64,000 nt of DNA. Origin: an uncultured Treponema sp. GTDB taxonomy: Bacteria > Spirochaetota > Spirochaetia > Treponematales > Treponemataceae. Below are positions 1 through 9,223 of this stretch, piece after piece. Position numbers and translations under genes: made by a program. The first letter of the stretch is position 1, and each line of letters starts with the position of its first letter. The stretch is from NCBI GenBank assembly GCA_934667505.1, contig CAKULY010000001.1, forward strand, positions 62,001-126,000, given 5' to 3'. Below the pieces are notes generated by a model. The model was not told the origin of the DNA. It was given only the letters and a program-made list of their open reading frames with translations, and did no database searches.

Positions 1-1
1 A

Positions 2-862
2 GATATTGTCCGCACATTTAAACCTTGTACTGTATATGCTCTTGTTGGCGAAAGCGGAACAGGAAAAAGTTTTAGATCCAAACTGCTTGCAGAAAAATAT
101 GGAATAGATGCAATAATCGATGACGGACTTTTAATTCAAAACGACAAAATTCTTGCAGGACATTCTGCAAAAAGAGAAAAGACCTATATGGGGGCTGTTA
201 GAGTTGCTCTTTTTGATGACAAAGAACATCGCGATGAAGTTGCTAAGGCATGGAAAAAAGCTCATATAAAAAAACTTCTTATTTTGGGAACCTCCGAAAA
301 AATGGTTCTAAAAATTGCAACTAGATTGCAGTTGCCCCAGCCTCAAAAAATCATTCACATAGAAGACATCGCAAGCCGAGAAGAAATTGAAAAAGCCATA
401 AAATCAAGGCAAATCGAAGGAAAACACGTTATTCCTGTTCCTTCTATCGAAATTAAAAGAAATTATCCACAAATCTTTTCAAATTCAATAAAACTTTTTT
501 TTAGAAAGAAAAAAATTCTAAATCAAAACGATGGAAAACTTTTTGAAAAATCAATAGTCCAGCCAGAATTTTCCAAAAAAGGACGAATAGAAATTTCAGA
601 AGCCGCATTGACACAAATGGTCATGCACTGCGTCGCCGAAGCAGACAGCGCGGTTCGCATAAAAAAAATGTCAATAAAAACAGACAGCCGCGGCTACAGA
701 ATAATAATCACCATAGATGTTCCTTTTGGAACTCAGCTTACTGGAAAAATCCATAAAATGCAAAAGTACATAATCGATAAAATTGAAAGTTATACAGGAA
801 TTTTAATCGAAGAAGTAAGCATTATTATTGATAAAATCACAGGAACAGAAGATATTAATTAG
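2..862 (+). CDS. P-loop ATPase-like protein with C-terminal Gls24/Asp23-like domain (5' end missing)
   Basis: The reading frame is open from base 2, so the gene starts before the window; the ATG at 188 is internal. The visible 286 residues carry a Walker A loop (GESGTGKS, visible residues 16-23), then a region with little recognisable signature. From about visible residue 194 there is a segment starting GRIEISEAAL that resembles Asp23/Gls24 envelope-stress domains (short strands plus a helix, ending in EEVSIIIDKI). The Walker A loop suggests nucleotide binding; no hydrolysis partner motif could be assigned with certainty. It converges on pcnB with an 8-base overlap of the two 3' ends. The real function is unknown. 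Confidence is high that it is a gene and moderate for the domains. Confidence 0.75.
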   Translation, partial: DIVRTFKPCTVYALVGESGTGKSFRSKLLAEKYGIDAIIDDGLLIQNDKILAGHSAKREKTYMGAVRVALFDDKEHRDEVAKAWKKAHIKKLLILGTSEKMVLKIATRLQLPQPQKIIHIEDIASREEIEKAIKSRQIEGKHVIPVPSIEIKRNYPQIFSNSIKLFFRKKKILNQNDGKLFEKSIVQPEFSKKGRIEISEAALTQMVMHCVAEADSAVRIKKMSIKTDSRGYRIIITIDVPFGTQLTGKIHKMQKYIIDKIESYTGILIEEVSIIIDKITGTEDIN

Positions 863-1955
863 CCTTTGCTGATTTTACAGGCATCTTTTTCTTTTGCTTT
901 ACAGTAATTCCTAAAGAACTTAATACAGATTTTATTGCGTACTCTAGTTCCAATCTTTGAGGATTCATAGGCAAAACAAAATTCCTGCATTCTGTCCAAG
1001 TTTGAACATACAACTCGTTGCAAGAAGATTTAGTTTCTGCTTCTTTAGACCAATCCGTAAGAGTTTTTATAAAGTCTTCTATTAAAAAAATTAATTTTTC
1101 CCCTAATCTAGCCTCGCTATTTTTATTTACAAGGTCATCAAGTTTTTTAATGCTTTTCATATATGCTGATTCAAATTTTTTGTTATCATACATAAGAGCT
1201 GTTGCTGCAGGCTGCAATGCCATGTAAAGGTCTGTATCTAACGCGTCTGCAATAATTTCAGTTGCATGTCCGCTGTTTATTATTTTCAAAAGCTCTTCTG
1301 TAAGTCTTGATGGCGAAACTTGGGCAAGCAAGGGTGCATCTTGTCTTATGCGGTGATGCACTAAATAAGGAATTTTTGAATCTGTTTTCGCAGCGTATTT
1401 TATAGCCCGCAGCATTCTGACAGGATCTTCAACAAAAATTCTATTTAGTGGAATTACAGGACGAATTATATGCTTTTTTATGTCCCGCATACCACCTACA
1501 TAGTCGATTACTTGCTCTTGTACAGGGTCGTAGTACAATGCGTTTAGTGTAAAATCTCTTCGTTGAACATCTTCGTCAATGGTACCGAATTCATTTCCGG
1601 TAGAGCCTTCCTGAATAGAACGAAATGTACTGACTTCAAAAATTTTTGTGCCAAAGATAACGTGCACTATACGGAAACGTTTTCCAATTATTCTGGAATT
1701 CCTAAAAATCTTTTTAATTTTTGAAGGAGTAGCATCTGTTACAATGTCGAAATCTTTAGGAATATTACCTACAATAAGATCTCTTACAGCTCCACCTACG
1801 ATGTATGAATGAAATCCATAATCTCTAAGCTTTGTTATTATATGAATGGCATCAAAATCTATTTTACTTTTTTGAATGCCATGCTCTTCTTTTACGTAAA
1901 CAATCGCTTTTTTTATTGGACGACCATTCTTATCAGTACCATAACGAATTAACAC
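855..1955 (-). CDS. pcnB: Poly(A) polymerase / CCA-adding nucleotidyltransferase family (PcnB type)
   Basis: Class II nucleotidyltransferase of 366 residues that would add A residues to RNA 3' ends, marking RNA for decay. The N-terminal catalytic part shows GGAVRD followed by DFDIVTDATP (the metal-binding DxD pattern). A segment close to RNSRIIGKRFRIVHV is more typical of PcnB than of CCA-adding enzymes, and RRDFTLNALYYDP follows. The C-terminal tail is basic (KQKKKMPVK). The frame opens with GTG at 1955; an in-frame TAA lies 12 bases upstream of that GTG and there is no in-frame ATG nearby, so GTG is the likely start, with no clear ribosome binding site. PcnB and CCA-adding enzymes are hard to separate by eye, so a tRNA-CCA role cannot be excluded. 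Confidence 0.85.
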   Translation of the reverse strand: MLIRYGTDKNGRPIKKAIVYVKEEHGIQKSKIDFDAIHIITKLRDYGFHSYIVGGAVRDLIVGNIPKDFDIVTDATPSKIKKIFRNSRIIGKRFRIVHVIFGTKIFEVSTFRSIQEGSTGNEFGTIDEDVQRRDFTLNALYYDPVQEQVIDYVGGMRDIKKHIIRPVIPLNRIFVEDPVRMLRAIKYAAKTDSKIPYLVHHRIRQDAPLLAQVSPSRLTEELLKIINSGHATEIIADALDTDLYMALQPAATALMYDNKKFESAYMKSIKKLDDLVNKNSEARLGEKLIFLIEDFIKTLTDWSKEAETKSSCNELYVQTWTECRNFVLPMNPQRLELEYAIKSVLSSLGITVKQKKKMPVKSAKAN

Positions 1956-1970
1956 AATATTGCGATTTTA

Positions 1971-2921
1971 TTACAGAGCGACGTTTTTTTCAAGCCAATT
2001 CAAAACATCTGCTGTAACTTTGTCGCTATCTAGTTCATTAAAAAGCTCGTGTCTGTCTCCTGGATATTCAATCAATGAAACATCTTTCATTCCATTTTTC
2101 TTGTAGGTATCTGCTAATTTTTTTATTGTTTTGCCATAATCTCCTACAGGGTCATCAGAACCGTAGATAAACAAAACTGGCAAGTTCTGTGGAATTTTTT
2201 TCATATTTTTTTCATTATGAGCCAAACTTAGACCGTGCATAAGGTCGCAGAAAAAACTTATAGTAGAAACGCCACCGCACCAAGCATCATTTTTATACAT
2301 TTCCACATTTGCAGGATTTGCACTAAGCCAATCTAAATCGCCGTTTTTGCCAGAAAATTTCTTATTGTAGCCAGAAAAAGCGACATTTTGCGCAAATTTT
2401 GACTTTGAATTTCCGCCTCTAAAAAATTTCAAAACATTCATAAAAATCTTGCCAGCATTTATTTTGCTTCTATTAGGACCTGCCGTTCCACAAAGAATAC
2501 AACCTGCAAGTTTTTCTCCATGATTTTCAATATAACTTTGAGAAACAAAAGAGCCGAACGAATGGCCTAGAAGAACAATCTTTTTTCCTGGATAATCTTT
2601 CTGGACTTCGTTTATTACTTCGTCAAGGTCGATTACAGCTTTTTCAAAACCATTTTTGTCTGCGAGTTTTCCAAATTCACCCTTGCCTTTTTGCTGGGCA
2701 TTATATGCAGTTTTACCATGTCCTCTGTGGTCATGAGCGCTGAATACGTATCCAGCTTCTGCTAAAACACAGCCAAGCCTGTCATATCTCAAGGAATGTT
2801 CTTGCATTCCATGTGAAAGTTGTATAATTCCTCTAATATTTTCTTCATCATCAGGAATCCAGCGATTTACGGCAATTTCTGTTCCGTCGTTCATCAATTG
2901 AAAAAATTTTTCTGTTTGCAT
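1971..2921 (-). CDS. Alpha/beta hydrolase, lysophospholipase / monoacylglycerol lipase-like
   Basis: A 316-residue serine hydrolase. Visible features are an oxyanion region ending in QLSHGMQEHSLRYDRL, the hydrophobic strand before HDHRGHGKT, and the nucleophile elbow GHSFGS. A late acidic residue lies in YGSDDPVGDYG and the catalytic His in YPGDRHELFNE. This matches the Hydrolase_4 group, which cleaves acyl chains from lysophospholipids or monoglycerides; the substrate is not known. The ATG at 2921 is preferred over one five codons upstream because GGAG sits seven bases before it. There is no signal peptide, so it is probably cytoplasmic. It is divergent from the methyltransferase gene. Confidence 0.85.
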   Translation of the reverse strand: MQTEKFFQLMNDGTEIAVNRWIPDDEENIRGIIQLSHGMQEHSLRYDRLGCVLAEAGYVFSAHDHRGHGKTAYNAQQKGKGEFGKLADKNGFEKAVIDLDEVINEVQKDYPGKKIVLLGHSFGSFVSQSYIENHGEKLAGCILCGTAGPNRSKINAGKIFMNVLKFFRGGNSKSKFAQNVAFSGYNKKFSGKNGDLDWLSANPANVEMYKNDAWCGGVSTISFFCDLMHGLSLAHNEKNMKKIPQNLPVLFIYGSDDPVGDYGKTIKKLADTYKKNGMKDVSLIEYPGDRHELFNELDSDKVTADVLNWLEKNVAL

Positions 2922-2968
2922 AAAAACGCTCCACATATAAATAAAAATTTGGTATTGTAAAGAAACTT

Positions 2969-4207
2969 ATGAATACTATTATAACAGATAAAATGACTTT
3001 TGGGGGAAAATGTATCGCAAAAATTAACGGAAAATCTGTTTTTGTTCCATTTTCTGTTCCAGGAGAAAAAATTGAAGTCGAAATTGTTTCTTCAAAGAAA
3101 GATTACGATGTCGCAAAAATTGTAAACATAATAGAAAGTTCTCCGCATAGAGTTGAACCTGCTTGCAAATACTATGGAATCTGCGGCGGATGCAATATGA
3201 TGCACATAGAAAGTTCGTTTCAACAAGAACTTAGAAAAAATGTCTTGCAAGATTGTTTTTCCCGCAACGGAATAAGAACTCCAGCTATTCAAGTTTTGTC
3301 GTCCGCTCCGTTAGGTTATCGTTCAAGGTTTCAGCTAAACAACGGTGGACTTTCTAAACGAGCAGAAAATGAAATTGTTCCTGTGGATTTTTGCCCAGTT
3401 GCAGAAAAAACTGTAAACAAATGGCTTTCGGAAACCCCTTTTGAAAAAAGGCCAAAAGGAAGATGCCACCTTTTTGGCTCTGAAAAGATGATTTATGAAG
3501 GTTCGGAAAATCCTTTTGAAAAAAAGGCCGTGATTGCTTTTGAAAGTTGTTCTGTAAAAAACGCAAAAAATAAAGAAAATTTTTCTACAAATGCAAAAAA
3601 ATTAAAAACTGCAAAAAAAGTTTACGCAGGAACTGTTCTAAATCCTTGCGATACAGTTACGGTCAGCCTTTTAGGAAAGAAAATTTCTTTTGATGTAAAA
3701 GGCTTTTTTCAGTCAAATTTGCAAGTTCTTGAAAGCGCAATAAAGGAAGTTTGCAAAGGGCTTGTCGGAGAAAACGTTCTTGATATGTATGCAGGCTGCG
3801 GAACTTTTTCTGTTTTTCTTGCGGATTTTTTTAAGAAAGTGACTCTTGTAGAACATAACCGCGACGCTTTGGTTTTTGCGGCTCAAAATCTTTCTGGCAA
3901 AAACTGCGAATTAATCGGTCTTTCTGGTGCAAAATGGGTTTCTTTCCTATCTAAAAATGATGAAAAAAAGTTTGACGCTGTTGTAATCGACCCTCCAAGA
4001 AGCGGAATGGAAGTAGAAGTTCGAAAATGGCTTTGCAATTCAAATATCCCGCAGATACGTTCTGTTTCTTGCGACCCTGCAACTCACGCAAGAGATGTCG
4101 CAGAACTATTAAAGGCAGGTTATAGACTTGAAAAGCTATTTCTTTTAGACTTTTATCCAAATACTAGCCATATAGAAAGTCTTGCTGTATTAGAAAAGGA
4201 TTTGTAA
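2969..4207 (+). CDS. rlmD: 23S rRNA (uracil-5-)-methyltransferase, RumA/RlmD/TrmA family
   Basis: SAM-dependent RNA m5U methyltransferase of 412 residues. The N-terminal ~60 residues form a TRAM-like beta-barrel. Cys66, Cys72 and Cys75 (CKYYGICGGC) plus a later Cys (FESCSVKN) match the [4Fe-4S] site of RumA. The SAM-binding loop is DMYAGCGTFSVF, motif IV is VIDPPRSGM, the catalytic Cys lies in SCDPAT, and the C-terminus (DFYPNTSHIESLAVL) holds the general-base Glu. The family is certain, but the target base (U1939, U747 or tRNA U54) cannot be read from sequence, so the symbol is provisional. The next gene starts 11 bases downstream and may be co-transcribed. Confidence 0.85.
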   Translation: MNTIITDKMTFGGKCIAKINGKSVFVPFSVPGEKIEVEIVSSKKDYDVAKIVNIIESSPHRVEPACKYYGICGGCNMMHIESSFQQELRKNVLQDCFSRNGIRTPAIQVLSSAPLGYRSRFQLNNGGLSKRAENEIVPVDFCPVAEKTVNKWLSETPFEKRPKGRCHLFGSEKMIYEGSENPFEKKAVIAFESCSVKNAKNKENFSTNAKKLKTAKKVYAGTVLNPCDTVTVSLLGKKISFDVKGFFQSNLQVLESAIKEVCKGLVGENVLDMYAGCGTFSVFLADFFKKVTLVEHNRDALVFAAQNLSGKNCELIGLSGAKWVSFLSKNDEKKFDAVVIDPPRSGMEVEVRKWLCNSNIPQIRSVSCDPATHARDVAELLKAGYRLEKLFLLDFYPNTSHIESLAVLEKDL

Positions 4208-4218
4208 ATATTATCAAT

Positions 4219-6021
4219 ATGTATAAAAAAATATACAGTATAATACTGTTTCTATCTTTTTTTTTAGTTTTTCCTCTTTTTTTATTTTCGTCCGAAGTTT
4301 TTGAGCAAGAATTGAACACTTCAAATTCCGATTGGACGGTTGTAAGCGGCGGAAAAGCTTTGTGCAAACCGCAGACTACTTCTTACGGATTTGCCTTTCT
4401 TACAGACGGAAAAATGCTTTGCGCAGTTTCTGAAAACGGAAAAAAGCTTTGGGAAAAAGGAATCGAAGGAAAAAACGCCTCTTTCTTAAAAGTTTTTTCT
4501 TCGGATTTTTTGCTTGTTGTTAGTGATAAAAAAAATATCAGCCTTGTAAATCCAAGCGGACTTACACTTTGGACAAAAAGACTTTCATTTGAAATAATTA
4601 CAGAACCAGTTTTAGGAAGAGATTCTAGAATTTTCGTTACAGGAAAGCGTTCTGTCGCGTGTTTTGGCGTAAATGGAATTTGTAAATGGAAAATAGATTT
4701 AGAACCTCTAAAAAAAATTGCTCCAGTCGAAATGAACGATGGTTCAATAATCGTTTTCCATGAAAAATCGGAAAACAACAGGACTTCGGGAACAAGAATT
4801 TCTCCTTTCGGGGAAATTCTTGAAACAATCAGTTTTGCAGGAAACGTTGAAAATTCGCTTGCACTTCCCCAGCAGGGAGCTCTTTTAGTATTTTCAGGAA
4901 ACGGAGCAGGTCTTTGCGTTGTAAAAGAAAACCAAACAGTAACAAAGTGGGCAATTCCTTCTGCTGATAAAGTTTTTGATTTGTGCAATGCTTCTCTTGG
5001 AGCAAATTTTATCCTCTTAAAAAATCAAAAATCTGCATTAGCAGTGGCAAAAAATTCTAATGAATCAAGAATACTCGTTTTTAGAAATTCAGACGGTTTT
5101 GTAACCGATTATTTTGACGTTCCTATAAAACACACTGAGCTTTCTTGCTGCGAATCGACTTTCGATGGTCAAAATATTTTTATTTCAGATAGAAAAAATG
5201 CAATTTTAACAACAAGCGAAGGTCGCTCTATTTGGAAAGGAAAGTTCCCACCTTCAAATTCTTGGAATTTTTGCGCATTTACAAACAAAAACTATCTTGT
5301 AGTCTGTTCAAATTCTTGGGTTTTAACAGGTTTTAGAACTTATCAAAGATTGAGCTCGAATAATGCGAATACAAAAAAACAGCGTCAAAAAGCAACTTAT
5401 CGCAATTTTTACAATATAAACGGTTCGGTAAATAACTTGTACATTTTTAATGAAAAAATTCCTTCTGAACTGATTGGTACAAATAGAATAGAAGTTTTGC
5501 AAGAAGGAAATTATGGTTCAAAAGAAAAAGAAATTGCTTCCTCTATAATTTCGGTTTCTAACGCTTATTTAAATTTTCTTACCACAAGCAACACTGGTGC
5601 TCGGCTGGAAAAAAAATCTGCCTTTGAAACAGACACAACAGGGCTTGGAGAACTTATTGTTCAAACAGGACTTATGGGAACTGATGAGTGTCAAAACATT
5701 CTTGCTTCAATAATAAAAAGCGAAGATAAAAATGTTCAGTTGTACAATGCTCTAAAAACTGTGAGCAACTTTGGTTACGACCCAGACGGGCAAATTTTAA
5801 ATGCGCTTGACAATCGAAGAGCCGTAACGTCAACTTCTAACAGTTATATATTGATAGAATTATGCAACGCAGTTTATTCGGTTTGTCGTTTCATGGGCAG
5901 ACCCGCTTTATACAAACATGGAATGGACATTCTTACAACCCTTCTTTACCCTCAATATGATAGCAAAATTCGCGAACAAGCAAGAAAGACTCTTGCAGAA
6001 ATTGCGAAACTCAATATTTAG
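4219..6021 (+). CDS. Exported beta-propeller protein with C-terminal HEAT-like region, unknown function
   Basis: A 600-residue protein with an N-terminal signal peptide (MYKKIYSIILFLSFFLVF, hydrophobic to about residue 24). Residues ~35-390 hold repeated short strands with G-K-x-L-W motifs such as NGKKLWEKGIEG and PSGLTLWTKRL, typical of PQQ/quinoprotein-like propeller blades. The last ~150 residues are helical (NVQLYNALKTVSNFGYDPDG, EQARKTLAEIAKL) and look like HEAT/armadillo repeats. It is probably periplasmic or outer-membrane-facing. It follows the methyltransferase gene closely and precedes the P83/100 gene; co-transcription is plausible. No catalytic motif was seen. Confidence 0.7.
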   Translation: MYKKIYSIILFLSFFLVFPLFLFSSEVFEQELNTSNSDWTVVSGGKALCKPQTTSYGFAFLTDGKMLCAVSENGKKLWEKGIEGKNASFLKVFSSDFLLVVSDKKNISLVNPSGLTLWTKRLSFEIITEPVLGRDSRIFVTGKRSVACFGVNGICKWKIDLEPLKKIAPVEMNDGSIIVFHEKSENNRTSGTRISPFGEILETISFAGNVENSLALPQQGALLVFSGNGAGLCVVKENQTVTKWAIPSADKVFDLCNASLGANFILLKNQKSALAVAKNSNESRILVFRNSDGFVTDYFDVPIKHTELSCCESTFDGQNIFISDRKNAILTTSEGRSIWKGKFPPSNSWNFCAFTNKNYLVVCSNSWVLTGFRTYQRLSSNNANTKKQRQKATYRNFYNINGSVNNLYIFNEKIPSELIGTNRIEVLQEGNYGSKEKEIASSIISVSNAYLNFLTTSNTGARLEKKSAFETDTTGLGELIVQTGLMGTDECQNILASIIKSEDKNVQLYNALKTVSNFGYDPDGQILNALDNRRAVTSTSNSYILIELCNAVYSVCRFMGRPALYKHGMDILTTLLYPQYDSKIREQARKTLAEIAKLNI

Positions 6022-6072
6022 TAGCAAATAAAAATAAAAAGATATATAATGGAATGTGTTTTTGGAGGATTT

Positions 6073-7650
6073 ATGAACTTGCATAAATTATTTCGAATTT
6101 TATTAGCTTGGTTTGTCATCGCATTGCCTCTTTCGGCATTGGAAGTTGACGAAGAAGAACTTAAATCTACTGGCAATGATGTAATTGTATTTATTAACTA
6201 TACAGGTCCTCATTCAAAGATAGACTCATTAGCAAGTATAAAAAAGCTTGGCAGCGATTTAGGAAGCGTAGTTGCAAATGATCCTCTAAAAAATGTCGCC
6301 GCAGGAAGTTCAGATAAATATTCTGTTATTCATGCTGTGGATCCAAGTCAAAAAGACAAACTTGATGCCGACATAATTTATATAGGAAGCGCAGCTTCTG
6401 TAGACCATATAGACAACTTGCGCCGTATAATTGCAAGCTATCTTTCATCCGCTTACGGATATTCTGAAAAAGATGCGGAAACTGTCGCAGTTTTCGTAAC
6501 TGTTTACAATGCCGTTTATCGCAAAAACATTGATGCTTTTAAGAGCAAGTACAAAGATGTTGTAATTGAAAATCTTGCCGCTCAAAATTGCGGTCTTGAT
6601 GTAAATTACAAGGAATGGCCAGGAAAATCCCAAATTGTAATTCCTCTTTTCGATGTAAAAAATGGTGGCTTAAGCACGGTTGACACATCTGTTATCAGCG
6701 ATAGCGAAGTTGTAAAGCATATGCAAGAAGATGATGATAAAAATGTTGACAGCAGAAAAGACATGGTTGACCTAAAAGAAAGGGAAGCCGAAGATGCTAC
6801 GCAAAAAGCGCAGGAAGCTAAAAAAGAAGCTGTAAAAGAAGAGCAAAAGCTTTCTGAAGAAAAACAAAAGACCGAGGAAGCGAAACAAGAAGCTGTAAAA
6901 GCCCAAGAAAAGGCTGAAAAGAATCCAGAAGATAAGGCCGCTCAAAAGGAAGCTGAAGAAAAGCAGCAAGTTTACGAAGAGCAAAAACAGGTTGAACAAC
7001 AGCAAGAAGAAGTTACTAAAAAAGCTCAAGAAACTGCAGCAGAACAGCAAACTATTGCCGACAAGAAAAATGCAGAAGCCCAAGAAGAACGAAAAGCTAT
7101 TGCAAAAGATCAGCAGGAAGTTATAAAAAAGGAACTTGAAAACGCCTCTGCTCCATCTGCTTACGGAATTGAGCTTACAGATGAATCATCTATGCTTTCT
7201 GGTCTTATAAAAGTAAACACAAAAACTGGCAATGTAATAAAAGCATCTCCAGTAACCTATATTCGCAACAGAACGATGTTCCAAACTGATTCAAATTTCA
7301 TTGCAATTGCAGGTGAAAAGAAAGGCAATGGCACTGTAAAACTTGTTTTGCTAACATCAGATTCTATGGAAATATGCGCAGAAAGCAATGAAGTTGTCGC
7401 AGAAGATTCTGTTCTTGTTCAAGATAATGGAGAATACTATTGCATTATTGAAGAAGGCAAAAACTTCCGCCTTGCAAAATACGACAGCGAATTAAATTTA
7501 AAACTCAAGTCTGACATAAATGTTTTGAGCGGAACTCCTGTTACCGTTGGCAGTGAGTATGTGATTGTAACAGGAGCTTCTGGCAGGGTTTGCGTTCTTG
7601 GTAAATCTGATTTGAAGCAGATTTCTTCAGGAACTGCTGACGCAAAATAG
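6073..7650 (+). CDS. P83/100 family spirochaetal antigen
   Basis: A 525-residue protein with a signal peptide cleaved after LPLSA (about residue 22). A conserved globular N-terminus follows, with FINYTGPHSKIDSLASIKKLG near residue 40, the hallmark region of the Borrelia P83/100 antigen and its Treponema homologues. Residues ~220-370 are a highly charged K/E/Q/A-rich coiled coil (KEREAEDATQKAQEAKKEA). The last ~150 residues are beta-rich. The ATG at 6073 has GGAGG five bases upstream; an in-frame ATG at 6049 lacks one. In Borrelia this is a major antigen of uncertain function; its location in this organism is inferred to be periplasmic. A hairpin terminator follows the gene. Confidence 0.85.
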   Translation: MNLHKLFRILLAWFVIALPLSALEVDEEELKSTGNDVIVFINYTGPHSKIDSLASIKKLGSDLGSVVANDPLKNVAAGSSDKYSVIHAVDPSQKDKLDADIIYIGSAASVDHIDNLRRIIASYLSSAYGYSEKDAETVAVFVTVYNAVYRKNIDAFKSKYKDVVIENLAAQNCGLDVNYKEWPGKSQIVIPLFDVKNGGLSTVDTSVISDSEVVKHMQEDDDKNVDSRKDMVDLKEREAEDATQKAQEAKKEAVKEEQKLSEEKQKTEEAKQEAVKAQEKAEKNPEDKAAQKEAEEKQQVYEEQKQVEQQQEEVTKKAQETAAEQQTIADKKNAEAQEERKAIAKDQQEVIKKELENASAPSAYGIELTDESSMLSGLIKVNTKTGNVIKASPVTYIRNRTMFQTDSNFIAIAGEKKGNGTVKLVLLTSDSMEICAESNEVVAEDSVLVQDNGEYYCIIEEGKNFRLAKYDSELNLKLKSDINVLSGTPVTVGSEYVIVTGASGRVCVLGKSDLKQISSGTADAK

Positions 7651-7671
7651 TTTTGCCCTAAAGAAGAGTAT

Positions 7672-7710
7672 AAAAGGCATGTCGTGATATTGCACGGCTG
7701 CCTTTTTTAT
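7672..7710. terminator. Bidirectional rho-independent terminator
   Basis: AAAAGGCA at 7672 pairs with TGCCTTTT at 7699-7706. The interior extends with GTCGTG against CACGGC (one G-T pair), leaving a short loop. T-runs on both strands suit the two convergent genes, P83/100 and the hydrogenase. Confidence 0.85.
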
Positions 7711-7727
7711 ATGCAACTTAAGAAATA

Positions 7728-9188
7728 TTATTTACCCTCTTTTACATACCTATCAAGAAAAACCGCAGCTGCTTTCTGATTTACAAGAGCGGAAGGTCCG
7801 CCAATACAGCCGCCTTTGCAAGCCATTACTTCAACAAGATTTCCGTCGTTTTGAGTTGGTTGAATCTCTCCTGCGTTGATTTTTCCGTAATGTGCAAGTT
7901 TTTTCATTCCTTCTTTATCAAGACCGTCGATATAATCAGGCTTTAAAATGGAAGAATCTTTTAGGCGTATTTTTACAGCTTCTAAAACGCCGCCTGTTTT
8001 TGCAAAATTTCTTCCGCTTGCGCTAGGAATTTCTTCTGAATCTTTTTCAAACGGTTTTAAACTTGAAAAATCAATTTCTTTTGCTATAAAAAGGGCGTCT
8101 ATTTCTTCTACACTAAGAACATAATCTACAAACGGGTCTTTTAATCCTTCTCTTCTTTTAGCTACGCATGGTCCAATAAAAACCGTAATCGCTTCTGGAT
8201 ATTTTTTTCTAGCTTCTTGTGCAATGTAGTGCATTGGACTTAAAGTTTCGCTTACGCAAGGAATTAAATTTGGAACGTGTTTATTTACCGCTCTTACGTA
8301 AGCAGAGCAGCAACTAGTAGTCATAACTTTGTCGCCTCTTGCCATACGTTCTTCAAACTCTTTCGCTTCTTTTTTGGCGCAAATATCAGCGCCGGCAGCA
8401 ACTTCCATTACATAAGAAAAGCCAGACTCTGTCAAAGCTTTTTCAAAGCGTCCGTAATCAACTTTAAATTGAGAGGCAATTGCTGGAGCATACATGGCGA
8501 CAATTTTTTTCCCATTCATAATATGCTTTATAACATCTACCAATTGAGATTTGTCCATCATAGCTCCAAACGGACAGTTTCTCATGCAGTTTCCACAGAA
8601 AATACATTTGTGATAGTCAATCTGTTCATGTCCATCTGGACCTTTAGAAATTGCGCCCACAGGACAAGCAGCTTCGCAAGGAACTGTAATTCTAATTATA
8701 GCATGATAAGGACAGTTTTGTTCGCAAAGCCCGCAGTGAATACACTTTTCGCCATTTATATGAGCGTGATGTTCAATATGGATTGCTTTTTTAGGACAGT
8801 TCAGCATGCAAGGGCGAGCGAAACAGCCTTGACACGCGTTTGTGACCATAAAATTCTGTTTTACACAGCCGTTGCATGCTTCGTGCAGCACTGTAAGCAT
8901 AGGCCAAGTAGGCTCTTCTCTTTCTAACGCCATCTTTCCATAATCTTGAAGCTCCTTTTCGTCTTCATATTTTTCAACAGAAAAACCCATTCCTGCAAGA
9001 GCTCTCATTTTTATCAACTCACGGTCGTGATATATACAGCAAGTAAAAGCGTGAGAATTTACTGGAATTATTTCTTTTGGAATATTGTTTACTTCGCGAG
9101 ATGTCAGCTTTTCTTCCAATTGAAGTTTTGCAAGTTTTACAAGAATTTCTTTTTTTGTTTTTGAGGCATTGTTATTTAAATTAAGCAT
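7728..9188 (-). CDS. Monomeric [FeFe] hydrogenase, group B-like
   Basis: A 486-residue iron-only hydrogenase that would interconvert protons and H2, most likely with ferredoxin. The N-terminal ~100 residues are followed by ferredoxin-type clusters (CFARPCMLNCP, CIHCGLCEQNCP, CEAACP, CIFCGNCMRNCP, about residues 122-215). The H-cluster motifs are L1 TTSCCSA, L2 GPCVAKR and L3 EVMACKGGCIGGPS. These differ from group A (TSCCPxW, MPCxxKxxE, GGCxxGGGQP) and resemble groups B1/B3. There is no N-terminal [2Fe-2S] domain and no partner subunit beside it. It is transcribed away from mdh. It is a plausible outlet for reduced ferredoxin made by the neighbouring Hdr/Flx system (inference). Confidence 0.88.
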   Translation of the reverse strand: MLNLNNNASKTKKEILVKLAKLQLEEKLTSREVNNIPKEIIPVNSHAFTCCIYHDRELIKMRALAGMGFSVEKYEDEKELQDYGKMALEREEPTWPMLTVLHEACNGCVKQNFMVTNACQGCFARPCMLNCPKKAIHIEHHAHINGEKCIHCGLCEQNCPYHAIIRITVPCEAACPVGAISKGPDGHEQIDYHKCIFCGNCMRNCPFGAMMDKSQLVDVIKHIMNGKKIVAMYAPAIASQFKVDYGRFEKALTESGFSYVMEVAAGADICAKKEAKEFEERMARGDKVMTTSCCSAYVRAVNKHVPNLIPCVSETLSPMHYIAQEARKKYPEAITVFIGPCVAKRREGLKDPFVDYVLSVEEIDALFIAKEIDFSSLKPFEKDSEEIPSASGRNFAKTGGVLEAVKIRLKDSSILKPDYIDGLDKEGMKKLAHYGKINAGEIQPTQNDGNLVEVMACKGGCIGGPSALVNQKAAAVFLDRYVKEGK

Positions 9189-9194
9189 AAAAAC

Positions 9195-9223
9195 ATTCTA
9201 ACGAATTTTTTGCACTTCTTCAA
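9195..9223 (-). promoter_or_regulatory. Promoter of the [FeFe] hydrogenase gene, apparently leaderless
   Basis: On the minus strand, TTGAAG (9223-9218), a 17-base spacer and TAGAAT (9200-9195) lie six bases before the ATG at 9188. There is no room for a ribosome binding site, so transcription should begin at or next to the start codon. Confidence 0.6.

Noticed and set aside
4383-4988. 201-codon minus-strand open frame inside the propeller gene
   Set aside because: It is a mirror of a real coding region with no ribosome binding site and a low-complexity Phe/Ser/Lys-rich product.
8277-8927. 216-codon plus-strand open frame opposite the hydrogenase
   Set aside because: The opposite strand encodes a hydrogenase with intact motifs; this frame gives no recognisable protein.
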